In this document: positions 21,001-34,626 of the stretch, in pieces | Layout: every line of letters begins with the position of its first letter | Numbering within the stretch: the first letter of the stretch is position 1 | Position numbers and translations under genes: made by a program | Assembly: GCF_900660485.1 (NCBI RefSeq) | Contig: NZ_LR214951.1 | Location: forward strand, 496,001 to 560,000 | From: Mesomycoplasma neurolyticum | GTDB taxonomy: Bacteria > Bacillota_I > Bacilli_A > Mycoplasmatales > Metamycoplasmataceae | Length of the DNA stretch: 64,000 bases | Direction of reading: 5' to 3' | The notes under the pieces: model-generated | The model's database searches: none | Seen by the model: only the letters and a program-made list of their open reading frames with translations | Told to the model about the DNA's origin: nothing

Positions 21001-24000
21001 ATTTCTTTTTCTTTTTCAGTTTTGGAATCTTTGTCAAGATCAAAACTATTTGATGGATTGTTTGGATCTGTTGATGCAAATGGATCATCAACTATGTTAT
21101 CACTAAAATGTGGTTTTTGTTCATCAGGATTTTTAGCAATTTCTTTTTTAGCTGGTTTTACACCAACAAATTCATATTTTTTATTTTCTTCTAATCCTGA
21201 AATTTTGCCTTCGAATTTTGCATTTTTGTTTTGTTTTTCACCACTTTGTGGATTATTAACTTCATTTGGTGTTACTATAATTGTTTTAGTATTACCATCT
21301 TCATCTTTAAACGTTACTTCATATTCTTGATCACGTTCAAATGGAGCATCTTCAGATTCGACTTCAAAACTAAATGAAATTTCATCTGTATCTGAGGGAG
21401 AAATATTTAAATCTTTTAGTTCAGTTTTACCTTTTTTAGTTTTAATGTTGTGGTTTTTTACTTTAGAAGCATCAACTCCTTGCTCTTCTTTATTTTGAGC
21501 AACAATTTGATACCCTTCTTTTTTAAGTAATTCAGATGATGATTTTTCTTCTTCTTTGGTTTTTAATTTAACTAGTTCTTTATTAGAATTATAAATTACA
21601 AGTTTGGCAAAATCATATTCACGATTTGATTGCTTAAATTGTAAACTAAATTTCAATTGCTTTTTATCATTTTGATCTATTACTTCAGGTTTGTTTTCAT
21701 TATAGACAACATCAGCATCATTTGATTTGTTGACATATTTAAGAGCAAATTGGTTGTGTTCTAACTCTTCTTTAGACATGTTAGTTTCAATATCTATAGT
21801 AATAGTAAAGTTTTGAGCTGTATTATTTCCAGAGCTTCAATTTCCATTTTCTTCTGCTGAAAATGAAATAATACTAATATTTTTATTGTATTCAGCTACA
21901 TCATTAATACTATTTTTATCTTTTTGATAGATAATGTTTGATTTATCATCAGGATTTAAAGTATTATTTTTATCTTCTCCAAAATCATTATCATTATAAT
22001 AAATTTTGAAAATTGAATATGTTTGATTAATATCTAAATCACTCATTTTTACTAAAAGTTTTTTAGTGTTATTAGTTGCATCAATTTGATATTCTATTTT
22101 TGAGTGATCAATTACATATTCACGCTTAGAATTATCAATTATAATTACATTAGCTTTAGGTGAATTGCTTTGAATAAGATTTTTATCATCCTCTAAATCA
22201 ATAATAAATTGACTTAAATCAAAATCTTTTTCATTTGGATTTGTAGTAATACTTTTAACAGCAATTTTATTAATGTGTTTTGCTTCAAATTCACTTGAAC
22301 TTTTATCTTGATCAAAAATGTTATCTAAATCAACTAATTCATGACCAGGGACAGGTTCACTAGAGCCATTAGGTGTTTTATTTTCACGAATTGCTTTAAT
22401 AACTAAATCTTTATCTTTTGGCAAGTCATTAATATCGATAATAATTTTTCCCTCATCATCAACTTCCACTTCTTTAAGAATTGTTTCTTTAGGTTCATTT
22501 TTTGTTTCAAACTCAACAATAACTTTATCTTTAGGTTTAATAGTTGATGGTAAATCTTTAATAATTAGTTCATTTTTAGTTTTGTTGTCATTCAATTTAT
22601 TAGTAATATTAGGTAATTTGTGCTCATTACGTTTTTCTTCTGGAATATCTTTATTCTCAACAATTGTTTTATTGTTTTCAGGATTGAAAATTTTATCAAT
22701 TTTTTCTTCTGGTTTGAGTTGATTATCTGGTAATGAGAAAAAGGTTTTATTTTCTGGATCAACTTCAAGTTCTATTTCTCTTGTTTCTCCAGTTGTTGGA
22801 TTAACAATAAGAGCTTTTGGCTTAACATTTCCTGAAAGAATTTCATCTTTAGTAAGTTTTTTTTCAACATCAAAAATATATTCTTTACCTTTTGGTGTTT
22901 CAACTATACTAAAGTTTTTTTCTTTAATATCTTTAGGAGCTCCATTAAAGTCAACAATGCAATCTTCACATTTTTTATCATCATTGTTTTTTCCTCTTGG
23001 AACAAAACTATCTAATGTAATATTTTTTCCTCTAAATTTAGAAGTAGTAGCATGGAAAACTCCATTTTCATCTGTTGTTCCTTCAACAACAATTTTGTTA
23101 TTTTTTTCATCATATGCAATTAAATCAACTTTTTGATTTGCATTTTCTTTACCTAATGGATAACTTATATCTGTTGCTTTTGGATTATCTTTATTTTGGC
23201 TAGATGATAATTTATAGAATTTATCATTAGTTACATATAAATCTGATTTATGTAAATCTGATAAATTCATTTTTTCAGTAACATCTTCTTCTACTTGGTT
23301 ATTGTCACCAATTTTTTCAATTTTTGATATTTTAGATTTACCACTATCAAAACCCGGGATTGGCACTTCTAATATTCTTAAATTTTGATCTAAATCTGAT
23401 AGTTTAGGATTAACATCAACTGTTTTAATGTTACCCTCATCATCAACAAAAGATACACGATATTTATCATTTTGCTCTGCAATTTTATCTTTATCTGATA
23501 AAAAAGGAATAGCTAAAGTATCTTTTTTATTTTTAATATATCTTGAAGCACTAATTGGTGATATTCTGTCTATATTTCTTTTATCATAAACTGAATAAGG
23601 TTTATCATCTTTTGGATCATTAGTTGTTATAGAGTCTAAATCTCATTCAAAACCTTTTCCCCCTTCTCTAATGATGTCTTCTTGTGTTGGTAAAATAACA
23701 TTTCCTTTTTCATCACTTTGTTTAGTGATGGTAATATTTTTCTTCTCTCCATTAGGAAGAGTTGTTTGATATTTAAAGTCAATTGGTTTATTGGCTTTAT
23801 CAGGCCCTAAATCTACACTAAATGTTTTGGGTGCGATATTGTGTTTTTCAACTTGGTATTGACGACGATCAACAACATCTATAGGTTGATTATTTAATTT
23901 AAAACTTTTAGAATCAACATTAGAAATATCTGATAACTTGTTTATATCATCTTGACTAATAGTTCCATCTGGATTAACATTAACTGTAGCAGTTATAACT

Positions 24001-24836
24001 TCGCTACCTTTTTTATAATTAAAAGTTAAAGTAGAATTTGGTAAAAATCCTGTTTCAAGAGGTAAAGTTCATTTAGAAATAGAATCTAAATCCTTATCAT
24101 ATACAAGTGTTGGCTGATCATTATTTAATTTAGGTTTGTTTTCTTCCTTTTTATTATTTAAATCAACTAAAGGTGTCCCATCTACATTTTCTCAACTTTT
24201 AATAGCATACTTGCTATTAGAAGTTAACGGAAAATGATCGCTTGGTACAACTGTAGCAATACCATCTTTATCTAGTGTTACTTCTAATTCTTTTTCTTCA
24301 TCTTTATCATTTATTAATTTTAATTTAACTTTTTTATTAGCGTTATTAGTTCCAAAGTTTTTTTGAAGTGTTAATTTATTGTTTTTATCATAATAATAAG
24401 ATTTGTCAATAATTTTATTGTTGATATACACTTTGTCCATATCAATTAAATCTTTTTCATTTTTTTTATCTTTAACAGAAGTAACATAATATTTTTTACC
24501 TTTTGGTAAAAAAGCAGTATCAATAATTAATTCACCATTTTTATTAATTTTGCCTTCTGCAATATAAGATTTTTTTTGTTCATCTTCAAAAATGACTTCT
24601 ACTTCTTTATCTTTTCAATTGGATATTAGTTTAGCATAAAACTTATTATTATTTTGGTCATCTTTAATTACACGAATAATCTCTGGAAAAATAGAAATAG
24701 CACTTTTTGCCATATTATATCTTTCAATTAATCATGGAATAGTAGCTAATATAACTGCTGATGAACCAAAAAAAGTACCTAGTATTGCTAATGCTAAAAC
24801 TTTTTTATTTTTTTGTTTACCTTTTTTATTTTTCAT
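18063..24836 (-). CDS. Giant repeat surface protein (intact paralogue)
   Basis: A 2257-aa protein read through many TGA-Trp codons with no TAA/TAG. AGAGGTG lies eight bases before the ATG at 24836. After a Lys-rich start comes one hydrophobic segment (about residues 12-33) without a lipobox, then an acidic/Asn-rich ectodomain to the end. The ectodomain is built of diverged beta-strand-like units. Recurrent motifs are N-R-x-Y near the end of a strand (NREYDFAKLVIYN, NRQYKNFRLYVGN), acidic D-x-D-[DN]-[VI] stretches (EINDIDNVISFSDKDKL) and V-x-F-[ET]-F-x-I. The N-terminal block IDKSYYYDKNNKL/QKNFG and many units match the larger neighbour upstream. The repeats resemble the DUF1410-type modules described in mycoplasma and ureaplasma surface proteins, but I could not test this. 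Likely a membrane-anchored adhesin or antigen; function unknown. Confidence 0.85.
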
Positions 24837-24853
24837 TAATCACACCTCTAATA

Positions 24854-25378
24854 TTAAATATAATTCCTTACAAATGTATCATGAATCATTATTTCAATAG
24901 TTATTATAAAAATAATCGAAATAATGAGTGGAATTGTAAGTAAAATAATTAAACTAATAACACTAAAATTTATTGTTTCATATCATGAAAATATAAAAAC
25001 TAAAATTATTCCTAAAGCTAAAAATTGCAAAAGACAGAAAATTGTTGGTAATGCAAAATACATTTTAAACCTAATATCTTCTAAATGCTTAACACTTTTT
25101 CTAGAAAATATAGTTCAAAGCATAGGGCTTATAAAAAACAAAAACTTTATTTTCAAATTCGATTTCATTTTTATTATGAATTTAATCCTAAATAAAAAAA
25201 TATAAAGCATTAATATAGAACTAAAAGTTGGAAACACAACATAAAAAGTTAAAAAACTAAAATCATTATTAACAAGATTAATTATTTTTAAAAAATCCAA
25301 AATCCACAAACTAAATGAACCAATAAATAAAATTGTTATTATTAAATTAAAAAAAGCTAAAATTGTTATTTTTTTCAT
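24854..25378 (-). CDS. Four-helix membrane protein between the giant genes
   Basis: 174 aa with one or more TGA-Trp codons; AAGGA lies about eight bases before the ATG. Four strongly hydrophobic segments are visible, at about residues 5-25, 45-65, 105-130 and 135-160, with a basic loop RIKFIIKMKSNLKIKF after the second. No known family is recognised. It begins 26 bases after the end of the upstream giant gene and ends 17 bases before the downstream one, so it is probably co-transcribed with them. It may help to insert or anchor them, but that rests on position only. Confidence 0.75.
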
Positions 25379-25404
25379 TATTTATTCCTTTTTTTATCAA
25401 CTTA

Positions 25405-28400
25405 TTAAAAACCTAAATGGATTTGATCTTTATTATTAATGTCAAATTGAGGAAAACTATGTTTATAAAGGAGGTTATTACTAGAATCAATTATTAGCAG
25501 ATTATCAGGAACAAGTATGTAATGGCTTCAATTATAGATTTGCCCAAGAACAAAATTATGTTCTACATGTAAACTGTATTCTTCTATATTTTTACTTAAT
25601 TTTTCTTTGGAACTAGTTTTCAATATTTTTCCATTATTGAGAGTTTCACCAGTAAATTTATTTACTAACCTGTAAATAACTTTGATTCGTTTACCTTCTA
25701 AGTCGCTAGTAATTTTTGTTTTATCTACTTTAACTCTTGCAATTAATTCATCTTTAGCATCTCTAGATACACTTAAGAACTTACCAGATGAATTTCCACT
25801 TACAATAAACTCTTTAAAGATTAAACTATTATCTGTATTACCAGCGACTGTATTATTATTTAAATCAATTGCTACGCTTTCGGCTGTTTTATCATTTGTC
25901 CCCATGATAGTTTGAACACCGGTCATATTTTTGTGGGTTTCTTTTGGATAAATCATTTTTAGATTTTTTACATAATATTTGGTATTTGGATTAAGTGTTT
26001 TTGCACCTAAGGCAGGATTTCTATAAAACATGGACACACTTGCTTCTTTATTATTATTTGCTAAAGAGTCAATTTGTCCTCTGATTTCACCAATTTTTGT
26101 ATTTTGATCTGTATATAAATCACCTTCTATAGTTGCATAAGCTAAATCATCATCAAGTAAACCATCAGTGGATCATAATTGAAATTTAATATGTAGAGAA
26201 GAATCACTTTTTCCAGGACCATCAATTATTGAATTTGAATGCATAATTCTTATTCTTGATGAAGGTAAAACGTATTCTTTTTTTTTTGCACTAATAGGAC
26301 GGGCTTTTGTTTCATCAAATCGCTCACCTTTTTTCATAAACATAGCTTCAAGATAAATTTTATTATTAGTAAAAGTTGCATCATATCTGTCAAAACCATA
26401 ATTGTATACATAATTATTACGTATTGTAGTTTTTTGACTACTATTTTTTAAATACTGTCAATTTGTTGGTTTACCATTTTTATCAACACCATTTCTAGTA
26501 TTTCCAATTTTTATATATATATCAAAATCAGAAATATTAAATAATGTTAAATCCTCATTCATTCCATCTCTGTTATGATCAGCATTAATTAAAATATGAT
26601 TGTCATTTTGTGTTCTACTATCCCCTTCAGGTGCATATTCAAAATTAAGAGATCCTAGACCGAATCCAAAGTTTAGATTAAATTCATTTTTTGATTTTCC
26701 TTTTGCATAAATAGCATTATTTCTTGACTTATCTAAATAATAATCCTTTACTCATGATGGCTTTTCATTTGGTTGTTCCACAAAGTCAATTTTAGTAATT
26801 GTATATACTTTATCAAATTCATATTCATCTTTTGAAAGTTCTAATACTAATTGTTTCATATTATTAGAATTTTCAATAATTCCAGAAGCATATTTTTTCA
26901 TTACTGTTCGTGAATTGTTTAACCTATAAGAAATTTCAATGAATTTAGCATCTGAATCTTTTAAAATGTTTTTTGAATCTTGAACTTCAATTTTTAATTG
27001 CATTTTCATATCTGAAGCTTGTTCTACTATTGGTTTTTTGTTTTGTGCTTCTATGTATGCCTTTTCTATTGTTGCAAGTCTATCATTTGTTAATTTAATA
27101 TTATTTGAAGCATTTATATTAGTAACAATTTTTAATTGTGAATTATTTATATTTTTAAGTGTTATAGATCTAAATTTATATTTATGACTGTCTTCCAAAC
27201 GAAAAGCATTAAATGTAACTTCAACGTCACCATTATTTAATGGATTAAGATTAGTTATTTGTATATCTCGACCCGTAATTGTTGTTGCTAAAGATCTTTT
27301 ATCTTCTATTAATTCAATTTTTAAATTATTTTTAGTAAGTAACGGTGGTTGTGAATTTAAAAGATCACTGAATTTAAAGTCTTTAGATGTTAAAGTAAAT
27401 TTAATATTTTCAATTTTATTTCTATATTTCACAATATCATTTATTAAAACATCTTTAATTTTAGTTTCTGAATGTCTTGTGTTGAAAAATACATTTTCAA
27501 TTGAAACACTTCCTAAATTATGATAACTATTAGAGTTTTTAGCTGCTTCAACATCATTTTGAGTTCCAAAATAAATGTCTTTAATTTCAATTCTTTTATT
27601 TCATAAATTATCATTATTTTGTTTAAAGTTCTCAATTAAAATTGGCATTGCTTCACTTATATTCTTAGTAAATTGTTTAATATCGGGATTTTGAGCACTA
27701 ATTTCTTCACTTAATAAAGTATTTTTTAATTCAGGAATTATAAAGAATAAACCAAGATCACTACGCTCTAAATCAAGGACATTAGATGATAATCCTAATT
27801 TTTCTATTTTGAAAGTATTTGTATCATCATCTTTTAGTTCTAATTTGAATGAAACACTGTTGGTATTATTATTTGCATCATTTAATGCTAATGTGATAGA
27901 CATTTGTTTTTCATCTTGTGGTTGAATGTTGTAATTGTCTTTTTCTCCAAAAATTGCATCATTTTTAAATGCAAAAGCACCATTATAAATATAATTTGAA
28001 GATGTATCAAAACCTAAATATTTAAGAACATAGTCTTTATTAACTTTACCATTATCAAATTCTAAAGTTATTTTTAGTTTGTGATCTTCTAATTTTTCTA
28101 CTTTAGTAACTCTAGTAGTAATACTATTTTTGTCATTATCATTTTTGAGAGCTAATAATACTTTAAAATGATTTTTGCTTTCAAGATTATTAAATCAATA
28201 AGCATCATCTAAATCTTCTATTTCAATTTCAACTTCTGGTTTAGTTAATGTAATGTTCTTTTTAAAGTCCATACTTTTAATATCAATTATAGCATCTTGA
28301 CTTGGTTTGGTTTTGAAAGTATTTTCAAGTTCACCACCACCAATAGATTGTTCTATGTCATCACTATTTGTAGAACTTGCACCAACATCAAAATTATTAT

Positions 28401-31400
28401 TTAACACTAAAGATTTAAATTTGTATTCACGATTGCGTTTTAATTCACCTGTAGCAAATGCAAGTTTTAAAGCTGTAGTATTTTTATCATTAATACGTGT
28501 TTTGAATGTGATTTCTTTTTCAATTCTATTTTCATCATAGTATCTAAATGTTGCAATAATGTCTTTGTTTACAAAAGCGCTTCTAATACCACTAAGTTCC
28601 ACATTTAACTGTAAATCATCTTGTGTTTTAGTATTCTCTACTTCTGTAGCTTTTGTGCCATTTACTTCTAAATAGAATTTTTCAATTCCATATGGAAGAT
28701 CTTTAGTTCTAAATTCTTCAAAAGTCCCTTGGTTTCCAAGACCTTTAATTGGCATTGTCACTTCAGGTTTTTCAATAATTTTCAAATTATCAAATTCATT
28801 ATCATCAAATGTATATTCTAATGATTTAATAGAATAAGTTGTTCCATCTTCTAAATTATCAAAACTAAATTCTATTGAAGCGCTATTTTTATCAATGCTG
28901 TTTAATTCTGCTTCAACTTCATGAATTTCATTTTCATTTGCTTTATTTTGAATTATTAATTTAAGTTTTGGACTATTATTACTACTTAGAACTTTTTCAA
29001 AAAATCCATCTTCAGAAATTAAATTTAATTTAATAGTTGCATTATCTGTTTCAACATTATTAATCATTGCTTCTGCAAGTGTTACACTAGTTGCTTTAGA
29101 ATGAATCTCAAATGTTTTGTCATTTAATGTATCTAAGTTTAATTTAGCAAATTCATCGCTAGAATTATTAGCTGCTTTAGCATTAAGTTTGCTTTGATCA
29201 CCAACTCAAATGTTAACTAATGTCAATCTATCATTATGTCTAAGATTTCGTTTATCAAAAGTTGCAGTTAATTGATTATTATTAATTGTAGCAACTCTAG
29301 AAAATACAGTTTCACCATCAAGATTTTCATATTCAGCAATAAAATATAAACTTTGCGGATTAAAGTGGTCATTATCTAGTGTATATGTTAAAGTAATATT
29401 GTTTATATCACTAGTATTTTTAGTAACATTAGTGATATCAAGTTTTGTGTTGGCTGCATCAGCTTCTGTCCCTTTTAGAACATTATCATTACTATCAATA
29501 TTAATATTTTTTACTGCCAATTTAGGTTTATTTAAAAATTTTATTTCTTTAATTTTAATTTGTTCATCAAGTAATAAATCTTGAATTGTAATTTTAATTT
29601 TATTGTTTTCTCATGTTGCAGCTACTGTTTCTTCAGAACTTTCATTAATTTTTTCATAAGTAACTTGAGCATTATTATTATTAAAATCAGCAGAAACTAC
29701 GGAATTATGTGGATCATTTAATTCAATATAAATAGTTGATTTATTTAAATTAGTTTGATCTTTAACGAACGCTGGGTTAGCTCATGAAGCAGACTCTTTT
29801 GGTTCAAAATAGAAACTAAGTTTTGATTTTAGTTTCGTTAATTCTTTATTTTTATATGAATCTTTTGCTGGTTGCCCTGTATCATCCAAAATATCAGCAA
29901 AAGTATATGAACGATTAAGTTTTAAACTATTTTTTACTGCATCTGAAAATTTAAATACAATTTCTGGTTTTTCTGAACTATAGTCAAAAGTTGTTATCTC
30001 AGTAAATATTTCATTGTTTTCTTTATCAATAAATTTAAGTTTGAATTTTTTGTTATGAATTTCTTTTGCTAAATGATCTAATGAAATTTTAATTGTAATA
30101 TCATCATTATCTCTATCTTGGAAATGATAAATACGACTATTTTGTTCAGATGCATCTGAAACATCAGTGTTACCTGGAGATGAAATTTCTATATTTTCAA
30201 AACTATATTCTTTTTTATTAGTATGTATATCTTCTTTTCATAAAATTGGCCTATTTTTTTTGTCTGCATTTTGACTATAACTTGTAATATTAAGATCATG
30301 AGCAACTTTATTTGTTAAATCTGTGTTAAGAATTAATTCTACATCATATTCAACACCATCTTCAAGAGCTCCATTAGTAACTTCGCCACTTCAACTTGAA
30401 TTATATGAATGAATATCAAAATCAAAAGTAAGGTTATAAACATTTTTATCACTTGAATCAATATTACTTGCTTCAATTATTGCTTCTTTGGTGAAGTAAT
30501 AATCTTTATTTTTGAGTAATCTATTTTTTGGTGTTAATTTAATTTTAAATGATGGTTTATTAGCATCTGTACTTTTGGAAAGTGGAACTCACAATTGATC
30601 ACCTGAAGTGATTCTATATTCAAGTCTCAAAGTATTACTATCACTTTGTGATGTTGTTAATTCAGCTTTAGTTTCAGAAGCTTTTGTTGTAAATTCTTTT
30701 AATGCATTTCTTGTATAAGCATAATCTATTTTTTTAGTATGACCAGTTCCATCTTCATTTTGTGAAATGAAAAATTCAAAATCTGTATATTTTCTATTAG
30801 GTACAAGATTTTCATATTTTCATTTTTTGAAAACTTTATAAGGAGAAAGACCTGAAGTAGCTTTTGTAAAAACATTACTATCTTTTTCTGATTTTATTTT
30901 AATTTTTTCATTATCATCTCTATCATTGGAACCAAATGTTTGAGTATAACGAATTTGTTCAAAAAACTCGTCTTCTTTAATGTTTTTAACTTGTTCATAA
31001 TTTACATCAAATTTTGGACCATTATCTTTTAAAGCATCATGATCATTTCCTTTATTTTCAACTGCGAATTTATAATTTAAAGTAAAGCCTAAATCAGTCC
31101 CATCACTACCTCTTAAAGCAATGTGTTGTTTATTATTAAGAGCTCTTAATATTTTTCCAAAATCAATATTTGGAGTTTCTATTTTCTTTTCAAATGGAGG
31201 TTTTTCAATTTTAATACTTACTTTATAAATATTGTTATATGTATATGTTTGCCCATTTTTTGAATGCGTATAACCATTTATAACATTTGGATCAAATGTT
31301 GTTTCAGCATGTTTAGCTCTACTAATATCTTCATTTTGCAATTTTCATTGAACATGAATATCTTTTAAATGTTTTAATAAAAGACCATCTTCATCTTCAA

Positions 31401-34400
31401 TATAAAGATCTATTTTATACTCATATCATTTGAAAGGTACATCACCTCTAATGTCTCTTACATATATTTCACTAACAGATGTTGTAATCTCTTTTGTTGT
31501 AAGACCATCAAGATTAAGTCTTCTTGCAGTTGATAATTTATTTTTAGCACTATCTCTGTTAAAATTTGAATCATTTCTATATAAAATATCAATAAGTCTA
31601 TGTTGTGTATTACCTTCTAATGCTAATTGAACACGAGGATCTTCTAATGTTAATTCCCCTGTTGTTGTATCATAATTTGCATTGATAAAAATATCCTCAT
31701 CTTCAGGATTTTTAAAGTGAGCTACAAATTTTACATCATTAAATTCTGAAGGGTTGATTCCCTCAATTTTATATTTAAATTTAAGTTTTCTTTTATTTGG
31801 AACATTATCAAGTGACTCGATTTCTTGGACACTTAATTTTTTAGTTGATAAATCAAATTCTTTTGATGTTAATTTATTAGTTTGATTTGTTTGATCAATA
31901 TCAAAAGCTGCTATTTTACCTTTTTTATTGAGCTCTAATTTGGTTAATTTATATGTTTGATCAAATTTAGCATTTTGAATAGTAAATGTAAATTGTTTTT
32001 TACCATCTGTTGTTGTAGTAAAAGTTTTTGCTTTAGTAAATTTTGCTGTTGAGCCGTTAGCTTCTTTAACTTCTATTACAATATTATTTGCATCTTTTGA
32101 ATCTAGTACATTATCTGGATCATTAATAGTAAGTGTAATCTGTTCAACATTTACTTGATCTCCTTGAGTTGCTGAACGAACTTGAATATTTGCTTCATCC
32201 AAACTAATTGGAGCTGAAGGTTTGATTTTGAATTCTCCTTCAACAGTTGTGTTGTAATTATCTTGTCAATCTGATCATCTTTTACTATCTATTGATTTTT
32301 GTAATTTTGTCAAAGTATAAACACGATTGTGTTTTAATGAATCTTTAGGTATAGTAAATTTAACTGTTGTTTTATCTTCATTTGCATCATAAGAAACTTG
32401 ACTTTGAGCTAAATCTAAAACAACTTCTTGTGTTTCTAAGTTATCTTTTTTATTTTTATTTGGAGTTGAAAAGTAGTTAAATATAAATTTAATTTTATGA
32501 TTTTTAATTTTTTTAGTTATATTTGGTTTAAATTTTCAAACAATAACAACATCATTGTCAAGGTTTTCAACAATGTTATCATTTGTTCCTTCAATTGTAA
32601 ATGTTGAATCAAATTCAATTGAACTTTGTTTTACGTTAATTGTTTTTGCAACATTATCTGCAATTTCGTGATGTGTTAAATGATTAATTAAAACATTATC
32701 TCTTGAAAAAAGACCGCTAGCATTTAATTTAACTTTAATGTTATCATTAGTTCTATTAGGTTTATTTTTATCTTTTAATTGTAAAACAATGTTATATTCA
32801 AGAGATTCAATGATTTGGGTCGCATTAGTTTGGAGCCCGTTAAATTGGTTTGTATCTTTAACATTTTCAAAGCTGTATTCAACATAAAACTTACCATCAG
32901 TTTCTTTAGTAATAACTGTATCTTTACTAAAACTGAAAGTTTTATTTGTATCTGTTGGTGTTAATATTAATGTTACAGTGTCGTTATTAGAATCTAATAA
33001 ATAACCGTCTTCTGTTTCGATTTCATATTTAAATTTAACTTCACCTTCAAATCCATCTATTAATTCAATTTGTTTTGCCTTTGAAAAACCAGCTTCAGTA
33101 ATAAATTGTTTAATTTTACTATTTTCTGTTACTAATTCAATTTGGTTTGTATCGTTAGCTGATTTTACATAAATTTTTGGTGTATTATACAATCTATTTA
33201 GTGATAAGTCACTAAATGTTAATGCTGCATTTGTGTTATTATTAGCACTAGAATTGATTGTTTGACTTGTAGATTCTACTGTTGCATTTGCAGATCTTTT
33301 GTTTGATTCACTAGCTTGATTAAATTGAGTTTTTAAAGTAATATCTTTTGGTAAATGATCACTGATTTCAAAAGCTAAATTTAATGTACCAGTTGAATTA
33401 TCTGAATTATTTAATGCAACTTCATAAGAATCAGGAGCGCTTTGAATTAATTTGACTTTATTTTCAAAATTTTTGTCTCCAATTAATTCAAATGTACTAT
33501 CTTGATTATTTAATAAACTAAAGTTATTAGCACTTGTTAACTCAAGAGCTGACATAGAAGGTGTTTTTTGACTAAATTTAATGTAATTAATTATGTATTC
33601 TGTATTTAAATTAATATTATTTATTTCAAATTCAAGATATTTTTTACCTTGATTTTCTTTAACATTTGTAGAAGTAATAAAACTTTGAACATTTTGTGCA
33701 CTTAGCGAAATTTCTACTGCATCTGTTGTTGTTAAAATATCATCAAGATCTTCAATATCAATTTTTAATTTAGAACTTGATAAATTATTAACTGCTTTTT
33801 CTTCTAAATTATGGAATTTAATTGCATTATCTTGTGCTTTAGTTTTGAAAATTGTTGTATAACTTCGAGCTTCTGTTTGATTATTATTGTTTGAATTAAT
33901 TGGTGTTGTTGAATTATGACCAATATTATTTCTATCTGTGCTTGCATCATAGTTAGCTACTTTTAATTTATTAAATTCAGTTGCATAATCTTGAATATTT
34001 GCATCAACTAAAATTAACCCTTGATATTCATATTCACGGTTATTTTTTATGTTGCCCATTTGTTGATTTAATGTTAATTCAAGATCACCTGCTGTAGTAT
34101 TTGCATCAATAGAAAGTTCATAATAAATAAATTCATTACGTTTTTTATCTTTAAAACTTGTTACAAACTTTTTATTTCTTCAAGCATTTCTTATAAAGTC
34201 AATGTTGATTTTAATTTTATTGTTTTCTAAATTATTTTGTTCTAATAATGTTTGGCTAGTGTTGTTTGTATCAATAACATTAAACACTTTGATGTCATAA
34301 TCTTTTCCAAGTGTTTGGAAACTAATTGCATCTTGATTATTTTTATTATTAATAATGTTATTGTTGTTAAAACTATAAACAGTATTTGGCGCTTTGTTAT

Positions 34401-34626
34401 TTACTGATGCTTGTGCATCAATATTACCAAAGTGACTAAATTTAACTTCTTTAATAATATAATCAAAATCATCTTTAAGACCAGCAATGTTAAATGTTGC
34501 TTTAAGTTTTGATACACTCTCTCTTGTTAATAATACTTCTTGTGACTCATGAGTTACACTTTGATCATTTTTTTCAGCAATAATTACAATAGCTTTAAAG
34601 TCATCGCCAAAAATATCATCTTGTGA
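25405..34626 (-). pseudogene. C-terminal half of the larger giant protein, cut off by an in-frame TAA
   Basis: This stretch continues the frame of the upstream gene for another 3073 codons to a double TAA at 25402-25407, with no other TAA/TAG (each line was read in triplets). The unit structure is the same: NREYKFKSLVLNN, EIEIEDLDDAY, NREYEYQGLIL, IDIEDLDDILTT. The last 300 residues differ from the repeats and may be a terminal domain (ending KDQIHLGF). After the stop, the first in-frame ATG is at 34059, about 190 codons on, and has no ribosome site. As written it is therefore not expressed separately, unless by read-through or re-initiation. The frame is perfectly preserved, so the mutation is recent or is a sequencing error. 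Confidence 0.8.

Noticed and set aside
20876-21330. Long open frames in other frames or on the plus strand inside the giant genes (also near 37035, 42203, 42644, 59585)
   Set aside because: They mirror the biased Lys/Asp/Glu/Ser codons of the real minus-strand genes; they have no ribosome sites and their translations are low-complexity Leu/Ser/Phe-rich.
34059-34626. Independent start for the second half of the giant gene
   Set aside because: The first in-frame ATG (34059) has no ribosome site and lies in the middle of a repeat unit (NNREYEYQGL follows), so it is not a natural start.
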